Of a stretch of DNA of 64,000 nucleotides, positions 44,331-55,988 are shown in pieces. The stretch covers positions 77,500,669-77,564,668 of the forward strand of contig CM043958.1 in the NCBI GenBank assembly GCA_014529385.2, in the 5' to 3' direction. The translations under genes were made by a program, and so were the position numbers. Source of the DNA: Adiantum capillus-veneris. Taxonomy: Eukaryota; Streptophyta; Polypodiopsida; Polypodiales; Pteridaceae. Positions within the stretch are counted from its first letter, which is position 1; every line of letters begins with the position of its first letter. Below the pieces are notes generated by a model. That model ran no database searches and was not told the origin of the DNA. It saw only the letters and a list, made by a program, of their open reading frames with translations.

Positions 44331-44559
44331 TGCACTTTTTACCTTAAAAAGGAGCCATTCTACTATAGTGATTGCGCTAGAGCTTATGAATTGAGAACTC
44401 ATCGCTACAATAAACCCTACACCATCTATGCCAAGAACATAAAGCTAACTCTGCTTCTCTTGAAGTTAAATCTATATCCTGCATCTTTTATATTTGTGTT
44501 AACTCCTATTTTGTGTGTCACAAAAAGCACATATATTCACAAGGACGGACGTTTTGACT

Positions 44560-45324
44560 ACACAACCACGAGTCCATCTTGACAATACTGCAAGGCCCAT
44601 TATCTGAATCCAATTCCCCTTGCCTATGCAATTTCTTGGTCAACACATAAAGCCTACGAGGCAAGGTACAACTTCCGTTTCTTATAATTTTTGGAGAGAC
44701 CATAGTGCCAAATCTCCACCATACTTTTGCATCACACCTCTGCATGACATGCACTATATATTTAGCATTTTCACTCTGTGACACTTCATTGTGAGAAAAA
44801 AATGTTTAACTATTTACATTGCTTTTATGTAGCTTGACGCAAATATTATCCTCCAGCTTACACATTAGACGACACTCGTACAAGATTATTAGGTCGCTAG
44901 TGCAGTTTAATGTTTATAGTATGTTGATGTTGTCTATATTTTTTGAGTTTGTCAATGCTTCCTTAAGTTAAGTTTAGCTATGTGTTTTCTTGAATATTAC
45001 ATGCTCAATCTCAATCATCATATCTATATATCAAATAGACGCACACTTCTTTTCTCACAGTCGGACAATTCAACTTATGTATTGTAGTACTCAATGCACT
45101 ATGTACATGTTTATTTTATTTCTAGGTGGTTGATGTCAATCTACTAATGTTTTTGTTTGGCATTGCATCTTATGTATTATAGCAAAACGTTCTCCACTGC
45201 ATAACCATTCTGTAGCATGAGGACAACCCTTTATCCTAGCGTTTTCCTCCTTAGATATGTTTTGCACCAGGTTCTGTGATCGACAACAAAAACTTCTTGC
45301 TCCCTCCAATTATGACAACACGTA

Positions 45325-45381
<57 letters not shown>

Positions 45382-46020
45382 TCCAAGAAATAAGTCAAAA
45401 TTGACAACGCTTGATCTAGAGTAAGATGGATGCCTCAAAGATGGGTCCCGATCTAGAGACTAAATGACTGATATTACTAGGCTGAATGACAATCTACAAA
45501 TAGACTACCAAAGTAGGCTAAAGAGTAGGGTTTGATAACAATGATTAAGTTGCAACCCTTCACTCGACCCCCTTTAGTAGCACTCTATTGTATAGTGAGC
45601 CCTACAGGACACAACTTGCTTCTTCCCAATGGTCATCAAGTCCCAATCTCAGATATTGCTGTTACCTATCAATTAGTTCTAGTCAGCCGCTCGTGTTCCA
45701 CAACAAAAGCCGAGGCAAAAACAATCATAACCAACGAACCAAGTAACCAACCATGCTCCAAAATCTATTAGAACACGTACGACAAGAGCAGTGCCTTAGT
45801 CGCACTACTCAAACAATTGTAGAGAAAGCCAAGAAGTTGGACCATTTTACAGACAACTATAGAGGTAATCAGTTATCACTTATGTTTAATAAATACGCAT
45901 ACAATTCTTTTTTAAAAATTTGCCAATGCACTTTGTACTTGTTTACTTTAGTGCTAGATGCTTGGTGTCAATCTGGTAGGTATTGTTATGTTCTGTAGCA
46001 ATGCCCACCAAGCAAGACTA
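44560..46020. repeat. duplicated module, left copy
   Basis: 44560-44985 and 45753-46020 align with the contiguous stretch 47795-48440 (shared text includes TTAGCATTTTCACTCTGTGAC and GCCAATGCACTTTGTACTTG). The left copy has about 770 extra bases (44986-45752) that hold a third, weaker copy of the GCACT-TGTAC-TGTTTA part (45096-45190) and a (TC)n run (45325-45375). The minus strand shows related protein-like text in both copies (SENAKYIVHVMQRC and SENANYAVHVMQKC). I do not know the family. The repeat may be an old LTR pair or a segmental duplication. Confidence 0.6.
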
Positions 46021-46087
46021 GTTTTTACTTGGTAAGTCTAATGAGGTTTTTTGGTTTGTGGAGCCTAGAAGTGGCTACTTGCATGAT

Positions 46088-47236
46088 TGAAGCCATTGCC
46101 CACGGCTTGAAGCGCATGGCCAGGAGGCCATGCACGCAAAGTTGAAAAATGTTGAAATAGCAACAACAACGTTGCTTTTCACTTGCAATATTTGTCGATT
46201 GAGATCCAGTAAACAACTCTATGCTTTTTTGATCGCCTGCATTAACTCAAACTTTTCAGTGGCACATGCTTTTGAAAGTGCAATGCTTAGCAACCTACAG
46301 ACGGGTGACGATGCCTGCAAAGCTTTAGACTCTCATTTTGAAGGTCTGCACAGAAGTGGAAGCTAGCTTCACAATGAGAAGCTGATAATTGAAATGATGA
46401 AGGTATTTACAGATCCTAGAAGAAGTTTGGGAGTTGACCTCACGTGTTTTATGATACAACCAGCCTGTATCAAAGGACTTGTGGAGGCAAGCCAAAGACA
46501 AGCCGTTTCCATACGAGTTTAGAGAGATAATCTTAGGGAACATATACAAAATAAAGGGGCACGGATTTTAGTTGATGATACTCCAAATGGAATAATCTAC
46601 ACTTCGCAGACAGAGCCCTTGATAGATGATAATGTGGCAATGTTGTTGGAAGAAGCCAAAGTCATCAAGATTATTGGAGCTTACATGAGTACTTTGAAAG
46701 AAATTGCAAAAGATGTCCCGGATCTATATTTTGTTGAAAAGAAAAGTAGAAAAGAGGCTTGCATTTGGTGCCATTGAATCCCATAAGAAGATAAAGGCTT
46801 TGTTCAGGCCAACTATACAGTGACTCGTGAAATAATAAAGGATGTAATTGCTAGCATGAAGCGGTTGTCTCAGCAGGTTGAAGACCTACACGATGCCATA
46901 TTGTTGAGATTGTGTGAGCTCGTCACTTTTGCAAACGAGGGAGAAGCAAACAAGCTCCTATGGATGTTTGTTTTGACAGAAGAGGAGGGGCGTGTCCATA
47001 GAGTGGTATGCGGAATGGTTCTTGGTCTTCACAAGTTGTGTCTTGAGCTTTTGAGCGAATGCCGTAATGAACGAGCCTACTTGGTGAATGGGCCAAGGTC
47101 TACATTCAAAGAGGCTGTCCTACTTGAGATGATTATTCTGCAGGTCAAGGTCTACATTCAAATAGGTTGTCCTACTCATCAACATGGAAAGAACATGACC
47201 CACAGGAGGCGAGAACATAGCATCGCCAAAAGGTAA
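46088..47236 (+). pseudogene. decayed gene of unknown function
   Basis: A single frame (starts such as 46130) stays readable to 47236 with only four stops (46364-46366, about 46518, 46777 and 46786). It reads as a soluble helical protein: NVEIATTTLLFTCNICRLRS, EKLIIEMMKVFTDPRRSLGV, ILVDDTPNGIIYTSQTEP, VKIIGAYMSTLKEIAKDVPD, then a 138-residue stop-free end containing DVIASMKRLSQQVEDLHDAI and MVLGLHKLCLELLSEC. There is no signal peptide, membrane segment or mobile-element motif. One frame held over 1.1 kb argues for a real former gene. It lies between the two copies of the duplicated module. No family is recognised. Confidence 0.5.
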
Positions 47237-48437
47237 AAAAGGGCCAAAAAACAACCATCATTGAAAAGCACAACACATTCCTTTATAATCACTAGCTGCA
47301 GTGTTGTTGTTGAGACCCTTCTCTGTATATGTCCCCTCGGCCACTACATATGGTAGACAACATCGTGGAAGTAGCGGTGATGGTAGACAAAACGTGACAA
47401 TTGACACGATGGCAGAATTCATGGAAGGGGTGAAGATGGAGATTGCATTAGACATGATAGACACCATGACGAAGATGAACGTGAGACAAGGTAGGAAAGA
47501 CGAAGAGACCATGCCAAAGAAGATCAATATAGAAGGGATTGTAGCCATAAAGATGGTGATTGAAGGATTCACGGAGAGCATGATGATTGCACGGATAGAT
47601 ACAAAAATATGCTGGGAGTGATGATGCAAAGGCCAGAGTAGGAGGAATTGAGATGATAGCTCTTCAAAAGGGCACCAATTACATGAACTTGAGCAAGATG
47701 TATTGATAGTTTAATAGTAAGTAATAACAACCTTTGGTCCTACTCCTACCTACAACAGGCTCAACCATGGATGCACTGCTCACCTGTTAACGACTCCAGC
47801 TTGACAACACTATAAGGTCCGTTATCTTTATCCAATTTCCCATGCATATGTGTTTGCTTGGTCCAACACATAAATCCTATGTCGCAAGACACATCTTTCA
47901 TTTCTTATAGTTTTTGGAGAGACCTCAATGCCTCTTCACCATACTTTTGTATGGCACTTCTGCATCACGTGCACTGCATAATTAGCATTTTCACTCTGTG
48001 ACGTTTCATTGCAAGGCGAAATGTTTAATTATTCACATTGCTTTTATGTAGTTTGACACAAACATTGTCCTCCGGCTTGCACAATTGGACGACACCTATA
48101 CACAATTATCAGGTCGGTAGTGCAATACTTTCTGTATTTTTTGAGTTGTCAATGCTTCCTGAAGTTTAGTTTAGAATTGCACTCCAAAATCTATCAAAAC
48201 ACGTACGACAAAGAGCAGTAGTGCCTTGGTCTCACCTCTCAAACAGATGTAGAGAACGCCATGAAGTTGGACCATTTTAGAGATAGATATAAAGGTAATC
48301 ATTCATCATGTATGTAATTCTATTTCAAATATTAGCCAATGCACTTTGTACTTGTTTACTTGAGTGCTAGATGCTCAATGTCAATCTGCATATGTTCTCT
48401 TATGTTCTATAGCAACACCCACCACCAGTTTAATAAC

Positions 48438-48475
<38 letters not shown>

Positions 48476-48563
48476 AGGTTTACCTTGTCTAGCACTTCGT
48501 TCGTTCACAACTCACCTCCAAAAAAATATTTGAACTCTAAGAAACTTGCATTGCGCGAGGGAA
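47237..48563. other. no supported gene; second copy of duplicated module and (TC)n
   Basis: 47301-47621 has an open frame on each strand, but neither has known motifs. Another frame over 47420-47600 is rich in Asp, Arg and His (RHDRHHDEDERETR, then HAKEDQYRRD) and may be a decayed charged tail. 47795-48440 is the right copy of the module at 44560-46020. A (TC)n run (48437-48470) precedes the CSL4-like gene and may lie in its promoter. Confidence 0.45.
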
Positions 48564-48856
48564 ATGGAGACATGGAGGACACCAGGAGAGCTTCTAGGGC
48601 GGTCGTCTCAGTATACTTCTGGTAGAGGAACTTACGTTTGGAACAACAAAATCTACTCTTCTGTTGTTGGCGTCGAGAGGGTCTCTCAGCCTCCCCCTTC
48701 TGCTCAGGAGAAGGTATCCCCTCAAGCTCTCCACTTTCATCTCTTCAATTTGCTCAGTTTCTTATCCCTTCAGTCCTGCAGACTCCTTCCATTGAGGTCA
48801 TTGGAGAAAAACAGCATGGAGCCGTTCCAGAGCCCGGACTTGTGATTACCGGAAAG
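48564..48856 (+). CDS. CSL4: exosome complex component CSL4 homologue, first two exons
   Basis: Exon 1 (48564-48713) encodes METWRTPGELLGRSSQYTSG and onward through GTYVWNNKIYSSVVGVERV. Exon 2 (48782-48856) encodes TPSIEVIGEKQHGAVPEPGL and VITGK. A 68-bp intron with GTATCC...CTGCAG lies between, phase 0, and another donor GTATTG follows exon 2. The text matches the N-terminal domain of CSL4 (TPG-LLGR, GKGTY-ASVVG, HGAVPEPG), a cap subunit of the RNA exosome in nucleus and cytoplasm, known from yeast to plants. The ATG at 48564 gives the right N terminus. The S1 domain and C-terminal zinc ribbon, over half the protein, are not found in the window. Intron 2 is full of microsatellite and mobile elements, so the gene is either truncated or has a very long intron. 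Confidence 0.75.
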
Positions 48857-48869
48857 GTATTGTTAATAG

Positions 48870-48910
<41 letters not shown>

Positions 48911-48984
48911 GAGAGGGGTTGTTATGCGGATCGAGGATGCTATCTAAAAAAATGGGCACTATAACGACTATGGCGGCTGTGTGC

Positions 48985-49021
<37 letters not shown>
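48857..49021. repeat. (GA)n and (TC)n(AC)n microsatellites after CSL4 exon 2
   Basis: A (GA)n run at about 48879-48906 and a compound (TC)n(AC)n run at 48981-49021. The second ends directly at the T-run that marks the 3' end of the minus-strand LINE. A very similar (TC)n(AC)n run stands at the other end of the LINE (55988-56061). Confidence 0.7.
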
Positions 49022-49022
<1 letters not shown>

Positions 49023-49223
49023 TTTTTTGTAAATTTGCTTTGATTAATTTACAAGTGGGAAACCTCAAAGCGAGGAAAACCCAAGAAAAGAAAGGGATAC
49101 AAAACGCGGAGCACTATGAGGCTCCGAAGGCTAGAAGTAAATCTTGTAGGTATCAAGAGTGATGTGCTTGACCAAGAGATAATTTGAAATAGGGAAAGGG
49201 GTCAACAAAAGTGCCTTGGAACA

Positions 49224-49847
49224 TCAAGGAGTTCCTATGGTGCGAGATGGCCCACATAGTTCAAAATCTGACCCAGGTGAAGAACACCGCAAATTGAGAT
49301 TGCAGTGACCGAAGCACCCCAAACATCCAAAATCGTCTGTGAAAAGAGCCGGAAGGAAAACGCGAAGAGCAATCGACACTTGCCGAATGAAGGCTATGGA
49401 GTGATGCCAAGTGTGGCAGGGTCTCCTCAGCTTCAGGCATCTGGGGCAGCGGGAAGGCGCAATATGCCGAGCATGCAACACACTGCCAACAGGTAGAGCT
49501 CCCACCAAGCACCGCCACAAGAAAACACGTTCCTTTAAAGGCAGACGACTGCCAAATGTGAGACAATGTGTGTTGCCACCACAAGGATGACTCAGGAAGC
49601 GACCACAGCTAATTACCCTGATGCACAATCCATACAAGGATGGCATAGACACTGGCGGCTGAGATGCAGTCCAATCTAGTAGAAGCCAGATTTCAATTAG
49701 AGAAGCGAGAGTCCACATCCATAGGAGGAATGGGTGAGTAAGCAGCAAGCATCCTTTGAGTCTCCCGCCAGAGAGGAGAATAGTGAAGGCCCAATCGAAA
49801 GCGGGAGACGACATCAGTGAAAGAAAGAACATAACCGGAGTCATCAA
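49224..49847 (-). pseudogene. LINE ORF2 C-terminal zinc-binding region
   Basis: 207 residues. LPLKERVFLWRCLVGALPVG followed by CPRCLKLRRPCHTWHH matches the reverse-transcriptase-associated zinc domain (zf-RVT type) at the end of plant LINE ORF2. It is out of frame with the reverse transcriptase. Confidence 0.75.
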
Positions 49848-50241
49848 TCACCTGATGCACCTGACAGATTTCTTTTTGGGAAAGAAAATATGCTTGGCGA
49901 GGAGACCGTTGAACCAAAGTCGAAGCGAAAACCCTGCTCTAATGTAGACTCTCCAAGCGAAGAGAGTTACCCCAGAGGATTGTCTACCATCCCAAGCCAA
50001 ATGTGAAGTGACAACCTTCCAATCAACAATTAGAGAAGAAGTAAAGGGACATCCAGGAATTGTCCTTCAAGCTTCTCAAAAACAACATCCCAATAAGTCG
50101 GTTTCCAATGACCAAAAGAAGGGGTGACAATGTGCGTACACAAACGTGTGACCATGAGAGCCGAGGGTTGTTGCTGCTCCACCAAAACTAGCAACTACAT
50201 AGCTTTCTGAGCCAGAAGATGAAGTCTCAAGTCCAAAATAT

Positions 50242-51690
50242 TTAACCCTCCAAGCCACTTGGGAGAACACAGCTTGTCCATAGAAGCCGAAGGCCCCTCT
50301 TGCTAGACGAGGTCCGCCAAAAATGCTCTAAAATATTGGACATGAGGGACTGCAAGCGCAACCGAGGCAAGGATAACAAAGGCAAGTAAAACTGCACATA
50401 AACCCACAAGGATGCATTGGACAATCCTGAGACGCACATGAAGTGGCCACGTGGACAATTTCCAATATTCAACTTGGAATGCAGATGTTGGAGCACCCAA
50501 TCCAGTTTTTGCATAGCCGAGACATTCCAACCCAGCGGATAAGCCAAATGGCGAACCAGAACATGTGGAGGAACAGTCTCCCCAGGCCACAATATCTTAT
50601 GCCAGTCACACTCTTTCAGAGGCAATAGCTTGGATTTACAAAAGTGAACTTTGAGACGTGCTGCCAATCCAAACAAGTGAAGAGTATGCATAATTTGCTG
50701 TACATCATCATAGTTATTACGAGGCATGAACAAAGAGTCATCCGCATAAGCCTGACCAGCAAATTGCCGACCAAAAGGTAAAGTCAGACCATGTAGCCTA
50801 CCAGTGGAAGTCGAGGAATCCAAATACATAAACAAGGGATGAGTAGCGATCGCATAAAGCAAAGCACTCAGAGGGCAGCCCTGCCTTACCGACCGTCCCA
50901 AAGGCCAAGATTTTGTGAGAGAACCATCCAGCAAGCCTGCAGAGGTATTGTGTGCATACAAGAAAAGCACGACACGGGATAACCTAGGCCCAAAGTCCAA
51001 ATGTCGCATGGTATCCGCAATGTAATCCCAAAGAACAGTATCAAATGCCTTTTCAATGTTGATCTGCATGACCAAGACATCCTGTCGAGTATATTTTGCA
51101 TATTTCATATCAATGATGACATTCGCGAGGTTATTAGTAACTTGACGTCGCGGAATAAAGCCGTATTGAGATTGATGCAAGCTTTCATGCAGAAAGCACT
51201 TGAGTTGGTTAGCAAGCATTTTTGCCATTAATTTATATGCCACATGCATGAGTGTAGTAGGCCGCCAATGTTTCACACAATGCATGCTTAGGTATCAGCT
51301 TGAGCAAACCTTCTTCCAAGAGGAGGGCAATTCTTGTTGTTCCCAAGCTGTATTCATCATGAACAATAGAGGCAACTTCAAATAATCCCAGAAAGACAAG
51401 AAAATTCGACAGAGAGACCATCCCAACCAGGAGCTCTCCATCGACCTAAATCAAGCAAGCTGGCATACAATTCTGACTCAGTGAAAACAACTTCCAAGTC
51501 TTGAGCCTGCCGCATCGAAAGAATGGGAGTAACATGCGATAGAAACATGTACGCGCTTGGCGAGCTTCTCTCGTGGGAGAAGAAGGGGCCTCACAAATCT
51601 TGCCATAATGAGAGTGTAGGACTAGTGCTAGCTCTCGGAAAGTGGAGGTCCACTCCCCTGACGGTAATTTAACTCTCCGTATAGCTTGAA
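50242..51690 (-). pseudogene. LINE ORF2 reverse transcriptase
   Basis: The 347-residue frame 51285-50242 contains HWRPTTLMHVAYKLMAKMLA (the RPI-L-----K region), SQYGFIPRRQVTNNLANVI, INIEKAFDTVLWDYI, VRQGCPLSALLYAIA and the catalytic AYADDSLFM. These are the conserved blocks of LINE reverse transcriptase. The N-terminal piece (51421-51290 and upstream) is in other frames. It copies LINE RNA at a nicked genomic site in the nucleus. The missing pieces make it non-functional. Confidence 0.9.
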
Positions 51691-51691
51691 A

Positions 51692-52619
51692 CTACTTCGA
51701 GTGATGCAAATGTTGGAAGAATTGTTTCGAAGCACATCCTTTATCTGCAAAAGCCTGTTGACGAGCTTGAGTCTGCCATTTGGCCAATTTTTTCTCATCA
51801 TTGTGCCTTAACATAGCGCGAGCAGAAAACAACTCAGTCATTTGAGCGTCAGTAAGAGAAGAATGATTAGCCAAGTGCATTAATTGGCTACAAGCATCCT
51901 TTGCCTGATTAACTTGTTCCCTTAATTGTGACAAATAATGCCTGCCATAATCTTGGATAATCGATTGAACACGCATAACAAAACGGAACCAGGCTATGTA
52001 CATATCAACATATATCTGGGAGAGCAAAGGCGGGATGATATTCACAATCATAGCGCGAAAAGGCTCATGCTTGAGATAAGCATTATTGACATGCAAAAGT
52101 CTCTTCTTGGGTAGGTGATCATTGACATCAAAAGAGCAAAAACGAAGTTTCAAGCATACGGGAAAATGATCCGAGAGACACATAGCATAATTAATCCTCA
52201 TCTCGCATACAAAGTCATCATTCTGTTGTACATGAAAAAGATACCAGCGATCCAGCCGAGCGCGATACATAGATTGAGCATTGTGTTGAAAAGTGAATCT
52301 TGGATCAGTCGCATGCAAAAAGGGCCACAAATCAAGCCTATTACAAGTCGACATAAATTCGTCCCATGATTGCCGTTTCATATGAAGCATGTGAGAATGG
52401 CCAGTAGTATTATCCGCAAGGTTTTGTGCATTATTAAAATCCCCGCAGAGAAAGGCATTGGAATGCCAACAATAAGAAGAGATAGCACTCCACAACCGTG
52501 CCCTATCTGCAGAAGTTGTGTATGCATATAATCCTCCAAATTCGAAAACTTCCCCATTAACAATACATTGGATGACCATCCATCTCCCGGCCGGGTCATT
52601 AAAAACCAAGGTCGGAAAG
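51692..52619 (-). pseudogene. LINE ORF2 endonuclease, C-terminal part and linker
   Basis: LVFNDPAGRWMVIQCIV, FLCGDFNNAQNLADN, RLDLWPFLHATDPRFTF, SMYRARLDRWYLF and CLSDHFPVCLKL are the second half of an AP-type endonuclease, with GDFN, RLDR-like and SDH motifs present. A helical linker to the reverse transcriptase follows. Its N-terminal half is on the other side of the solo LTR (53831-54050), so the domain is split by that insertion only. Confidence 0.9.
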
Positions 52620-52625
52620 AGTTCA

Positions 52626-53127
52626 TGTCACGTGACACATCCAACCCTATGTGTCCGTGGACAAGCTACTTCGATAATAAGGGTTCCGTTAGTCCAGTCA
52701 GTCTAGATTAGAAGTGATCTGGCACCTTTGTGATTCTATTCGTAGACCGTGCATGCCTAGTCACTTAGTGTAGATGCACATCCTGTGGTTGCACACAGCA
52801 TGATCATAAGCATTCCCATCAGAATCCATCAAAATCCTTCAGGGAATTTTCCAGTGCATTTAGCCTATTTTACCTATTTTTGACATTTTTCAGTTATTAT
52901 TTTGAAGTGACTTTTGTTGGAAAGTAGGTAGGGCAAATTGGGTAAGATAATATATAAGCAAACCAAGGTTAGCACTAATGGGCAGATGAGCAAGGAGAAC
53001 AACAGGCTTCGGCGACAGGTTCCTTCTCTCTGAGCAAGACTCCCAACTCTTGGTGCTTCCATCAAGAAGGAGGCCTAGCGTTTTTCATCAAGTAAGCAAT
53101 CTAGCGTTTTTTTCATCAAATCGCCTA

Positions 53128-53173
<46 letters not shown>

Positions 53174-53830
53174 TGCGCTTTCAGCAATGGCCTCACCGCC
53201 GGCAACCTGCAAACCTTAGCGTTTTCAGCCCCTTGCCATCGCCTCAGGTCCTCAGGCATAGTGTTTTTGATCCAAGCAAAGATAGCCACAGATTTCAGCC
53301 TTTGGACAATTTCAGCAGGTGATTTCAGCCCCTTTCCCATAGCCATTTCAGCCCCGACACAGCAGCAGATTTTCAGCCATAAAAGACCATCAAATCAGCG
53401 TTTTCCATTGCGTTTTGAAGTGGAGCAGAATTCAGTCAGCAGCGTTTTTTGACAGCAGATAAAAGGTTGTAGATTTCAGCCCTTAGGTCGGTCTCGCCAT
53501 CCCCGTCGTCATCGCCGACATAGCCTCGAATTGCATCATCACATGCATCCACTTTGTACAAGTTTGTGCAATCAATAGTAGACCACTCTCGCCGACGAGA
53601 GTGGGGCCTTGGAGGAGGGTTTGACAACATCTCTGGTGTCGTATTCTCTTCTCTCTCTATCCCTCAGTCTCATGCACTTTCATGCACAGTGTCCATTCAC
53701 TTTGTTTGTGTCCATTGCACTCTCTCATTAAGAACGGAATGCTCTCCCTTCCATAAGAACAAAAGGAACCTTGAGCACAGTTTGGAGCACTCATCTTGAG
53801 CAAAGTTCATTCATTCGGCTGCACCTTACA
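52626..53830 (+). mobile_element. solo LTR inserted in the LINE endonuclease
   Basis: 1,205 bp running TGTCACGTGACACATCC to GCACCTTACA (TG...CA), flanked by a perfect 5-bp duplication GTTCA (52621-52625 and 53831-53835). Removing it and one GTTCA copy rejoins the LINE endonuclease text RHEL and FPTLVFND in frame. TATATAAG at 52951-52958 followed by a CT-rich leader with (CT)n (53131-53170) suggests plus-strand orientation. There is no internal coding region. It presumably arose by recombination between two LTRs. Its family is not otherwise seen, though TTTCAGCC-rich text recurs reversed at 63400-63600. Confidence 0.85.
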
Positions 53831-53835
53831 GTTCA

Positions 53836-54060
53836 TGTCGAACAAGCATAAGCACTCCAGAATGGACAACTAATCCTGCATAAGCTATCCAGTAGCCCGC
53901 AAAGTAAGGAGTCTGTCCTGCAAATTGGTGCTGGTTATATTCTTGAAGAACCACAATGTCCGCTTTACATGTATGTACATAGTGCCAGGTAAGCCGCCAC
54001 TTGTTGTGATTGCATAACCCACGCACATTATAGGAGATGCAATTCAAAGAACTATGCATT
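53836..54060 (-). pseudogene. LINE ORF2 endonuclease, N-terminal part
   Basis: ISYNVRGLCNHNKWRLTWHY, ADIVVLQEYNQHQF and WIAYAGLVVHSGVLMLVRHE are the opening of the endonuclease, with the N-x-R-G and LQE catalytic motifs intact. It continues at 52619 beyond the solo LTR. Confidence 0.88.
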
Positions 54061-54423
54061 CTATATGGTATATACAGTGGGCGAGGAAACAAGAAAAAAA
54101 AGGGGGGAGAAAACTCAAGTACCAGTGTCCATCGACACATCCTCACCAGCTGTAGGTGCCTGAGAAGGTGGGTCAAGACTTGGACCTGGATGATTGAAAA
54201 TAAAGGCACCTTGCGATGAAGAGGCTTCTCCTGTAACAACTTCCTTGTAAGAGCGAACCACCTTGTCCCAAGCTTCAGCCAAAGAAGTGTTGTCATTACA
54301 AGGGAGTTTTTTCTGAGCAACATTCTTCAAAGGAGGCACATAATTACGAGAAGATGCCGGAACACGAGCTGTAGCAGCTTTGGCGGGTTTCTTGGGCACT
54401 ATCCAAGTTTGGGAGGTCGAAAC

Positions 54424-55307
54424 CTATTCTTTTCCTTTGTCTTTAATATTTGGAGAATAAGAAAGTGCAGACAATTGTAATTGTTTCCCCTTGCCTTTAA
54501 TCACCCCAGCTGTCGGGGAGGAGGTTGAAACTCCTTTGGTTTGAACCTCTATAAAAGATTTCGGAGGTGAGCAAGGTTGAGGAGCAATTGGCTGAAGGGG
54601 GTGGTTGCAGATTTGGTTCTGGACATTTGGACTGCATATGACCAAATTTGCCACATCGAAAGCAAGAATTTGCAAATTTGCCCCATTTAAGCTTAAATGG
54701 ACGCTTTCCAACCACTACATCCCCAGAATCGATCGAAATACCTGCTGGTGTGGGGATATATGTGTCCCACAAAATACAAAAACGGTTTGTGTTTGCGTCC
54801 AGCTTAGGAGGGCAAATGACTTTGCCCAGCTGAGCAGCCAACAAAGGAAGAAAGTGACGCCAAGTGCGAGGAAAGTCGACCACCTCAACCCAGACGGGAC
54901 ACCTGCGAATGAGACTATGATAGTCCTTGGTAAGAGCCCAGGGCAGCACATGAGTCATTTGCGTGTTGAAAAAAAGGAGACATTTCAAGCAGAGCATCCC
55001 GAGCATCTATGACGGCCAGCAAGACTTCGTAGAACCCTCGCGCGCCAAAGTAAACCCCTCGAACTGGTTGCCGTTTGAATAGGAAATCAACCCATTGGCC
55101 TACATCTTGAGCCGTAGGCATTCTACCTGGGAAAAAAAGAATCACCGCGTTAAGTGCATATTGAGCAACAAGATCCATAAGCTCCTGTATAGGGATGCGT
55201 ACTTCCATGACGGGAGCGGATCCTTCCCAGGCTTGACGTGCATCCTCGAAGTCCTCATGCAGGCATTCTTTGATAAGGCTTACAACATCCATATCCGAAG
55301 ATTCCAT
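54424..55307 (-). pseudogene. LINE ORF1, DUF4283-type with zinc knuckle
   Basis: Starts at MESSDMDVVSLIKECLHEDF (ATG at 55307). The first frame ends near 54915 after FFPGRMPTAQDVGQWVDFLF and YFGARGFYEVLLAVIDARDA. The second frame continues with LPWALTKDYHSLIRRCPVWV, FLPLLAAQLGKVICPPKLDA and the knuckle CFRCGKFGHMQSKC. This is the RNA-binding ORF1 typical of plant L1-type LINEs. A low-complexity Pro/Ser tail reaches about 54115. Confidence 0.82.
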
Positions 55308-55449
55308 GGCTTTCCGACGCTTATATATACACTGAGCAGTCGAGTCCATGTGAAGCTCGAACACACTTTTTTTTTTGGGAGGTTTTTGATATTTGACTGC
55401 TATAGACACAGACAGACACACAGAGGCTAGCTGTACAGAAACACTCACA

Positions 55450-55988
55450 CCTCTCTCTCACACAAGACGACGGAAGGACTGCGTGCAGGCGAAATCAAAC
55501 TTCAACCACCGGCGCGCTGTGAAGGGCCTGCACAGGGTAGATGTTGTGCAGAACAGAGTCGCGCGACAGACGAGTGGCAGAAGGATTCACCACACACCCA
55601 AATCCCCCACGAGCATACATGCACACACGCAGGTTGGCTGTACATAATTTCACCCTCACAAACACTGACACACCAACAACAACACACGAGCTGTACTTTG
55701 GTTGTACTTTGAATCGAGACTGACTGTGCAGGGGCAAAACGCCACACCAAGGGCTTACTGCTGCAAGGAGTTTGCGCAGAGCTCGTGCAGGTTAGGTCTT
55801 GCAGAGCACGCATGTAGGTCAGGTCGCGCAGGCTCGTGCAGGTCAATTCGCATAGAGCGCGTAGACAGACAGTTCGTGCACACACGCGCACACACACTCA
55901 CACACCCCCGCGGGTGCAGGCACAGTGAGCGCAGCAGCGTTCAGGAGATTCCCGCGACCGAGCAGAAATTTCACTAATCACTCTCACA

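Larger units (their letters stand above)
49022..55987 (-). mobile_element. LINE (non-LTR) retrotransposon
   Basis: Minus strand, with ORF1, endonuclease, reverse transcriptase and a C-terminal zinc region in the order of plant L1-type LINEs. The 3' end is at a short A-run (TTTTTT on the plus strand at 49023-49028). It carries a 1.2-kb solo LTR. Without that the element is about 5.8 kb, a normal length. (TC)n(AC)n tracts at both ends look like the duplicated target. Frameshifts and stops break ORF2. The 5' border is inferred from the microsatellite. Confidence 0.85.

Noticed and set aside
47258-47629. Minus-strand frame of 123 codons
   Set aside because: Shadow of a plus-strand open frame; no motif on either strand, and composition explains the openness.
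48660-48860. Frame reading through the CSL4 intron
   Set aside because: Read-through gives SCRLLPLR in place of conserved text; splicing at GTATCC and CTGCAG restores the family sequence.
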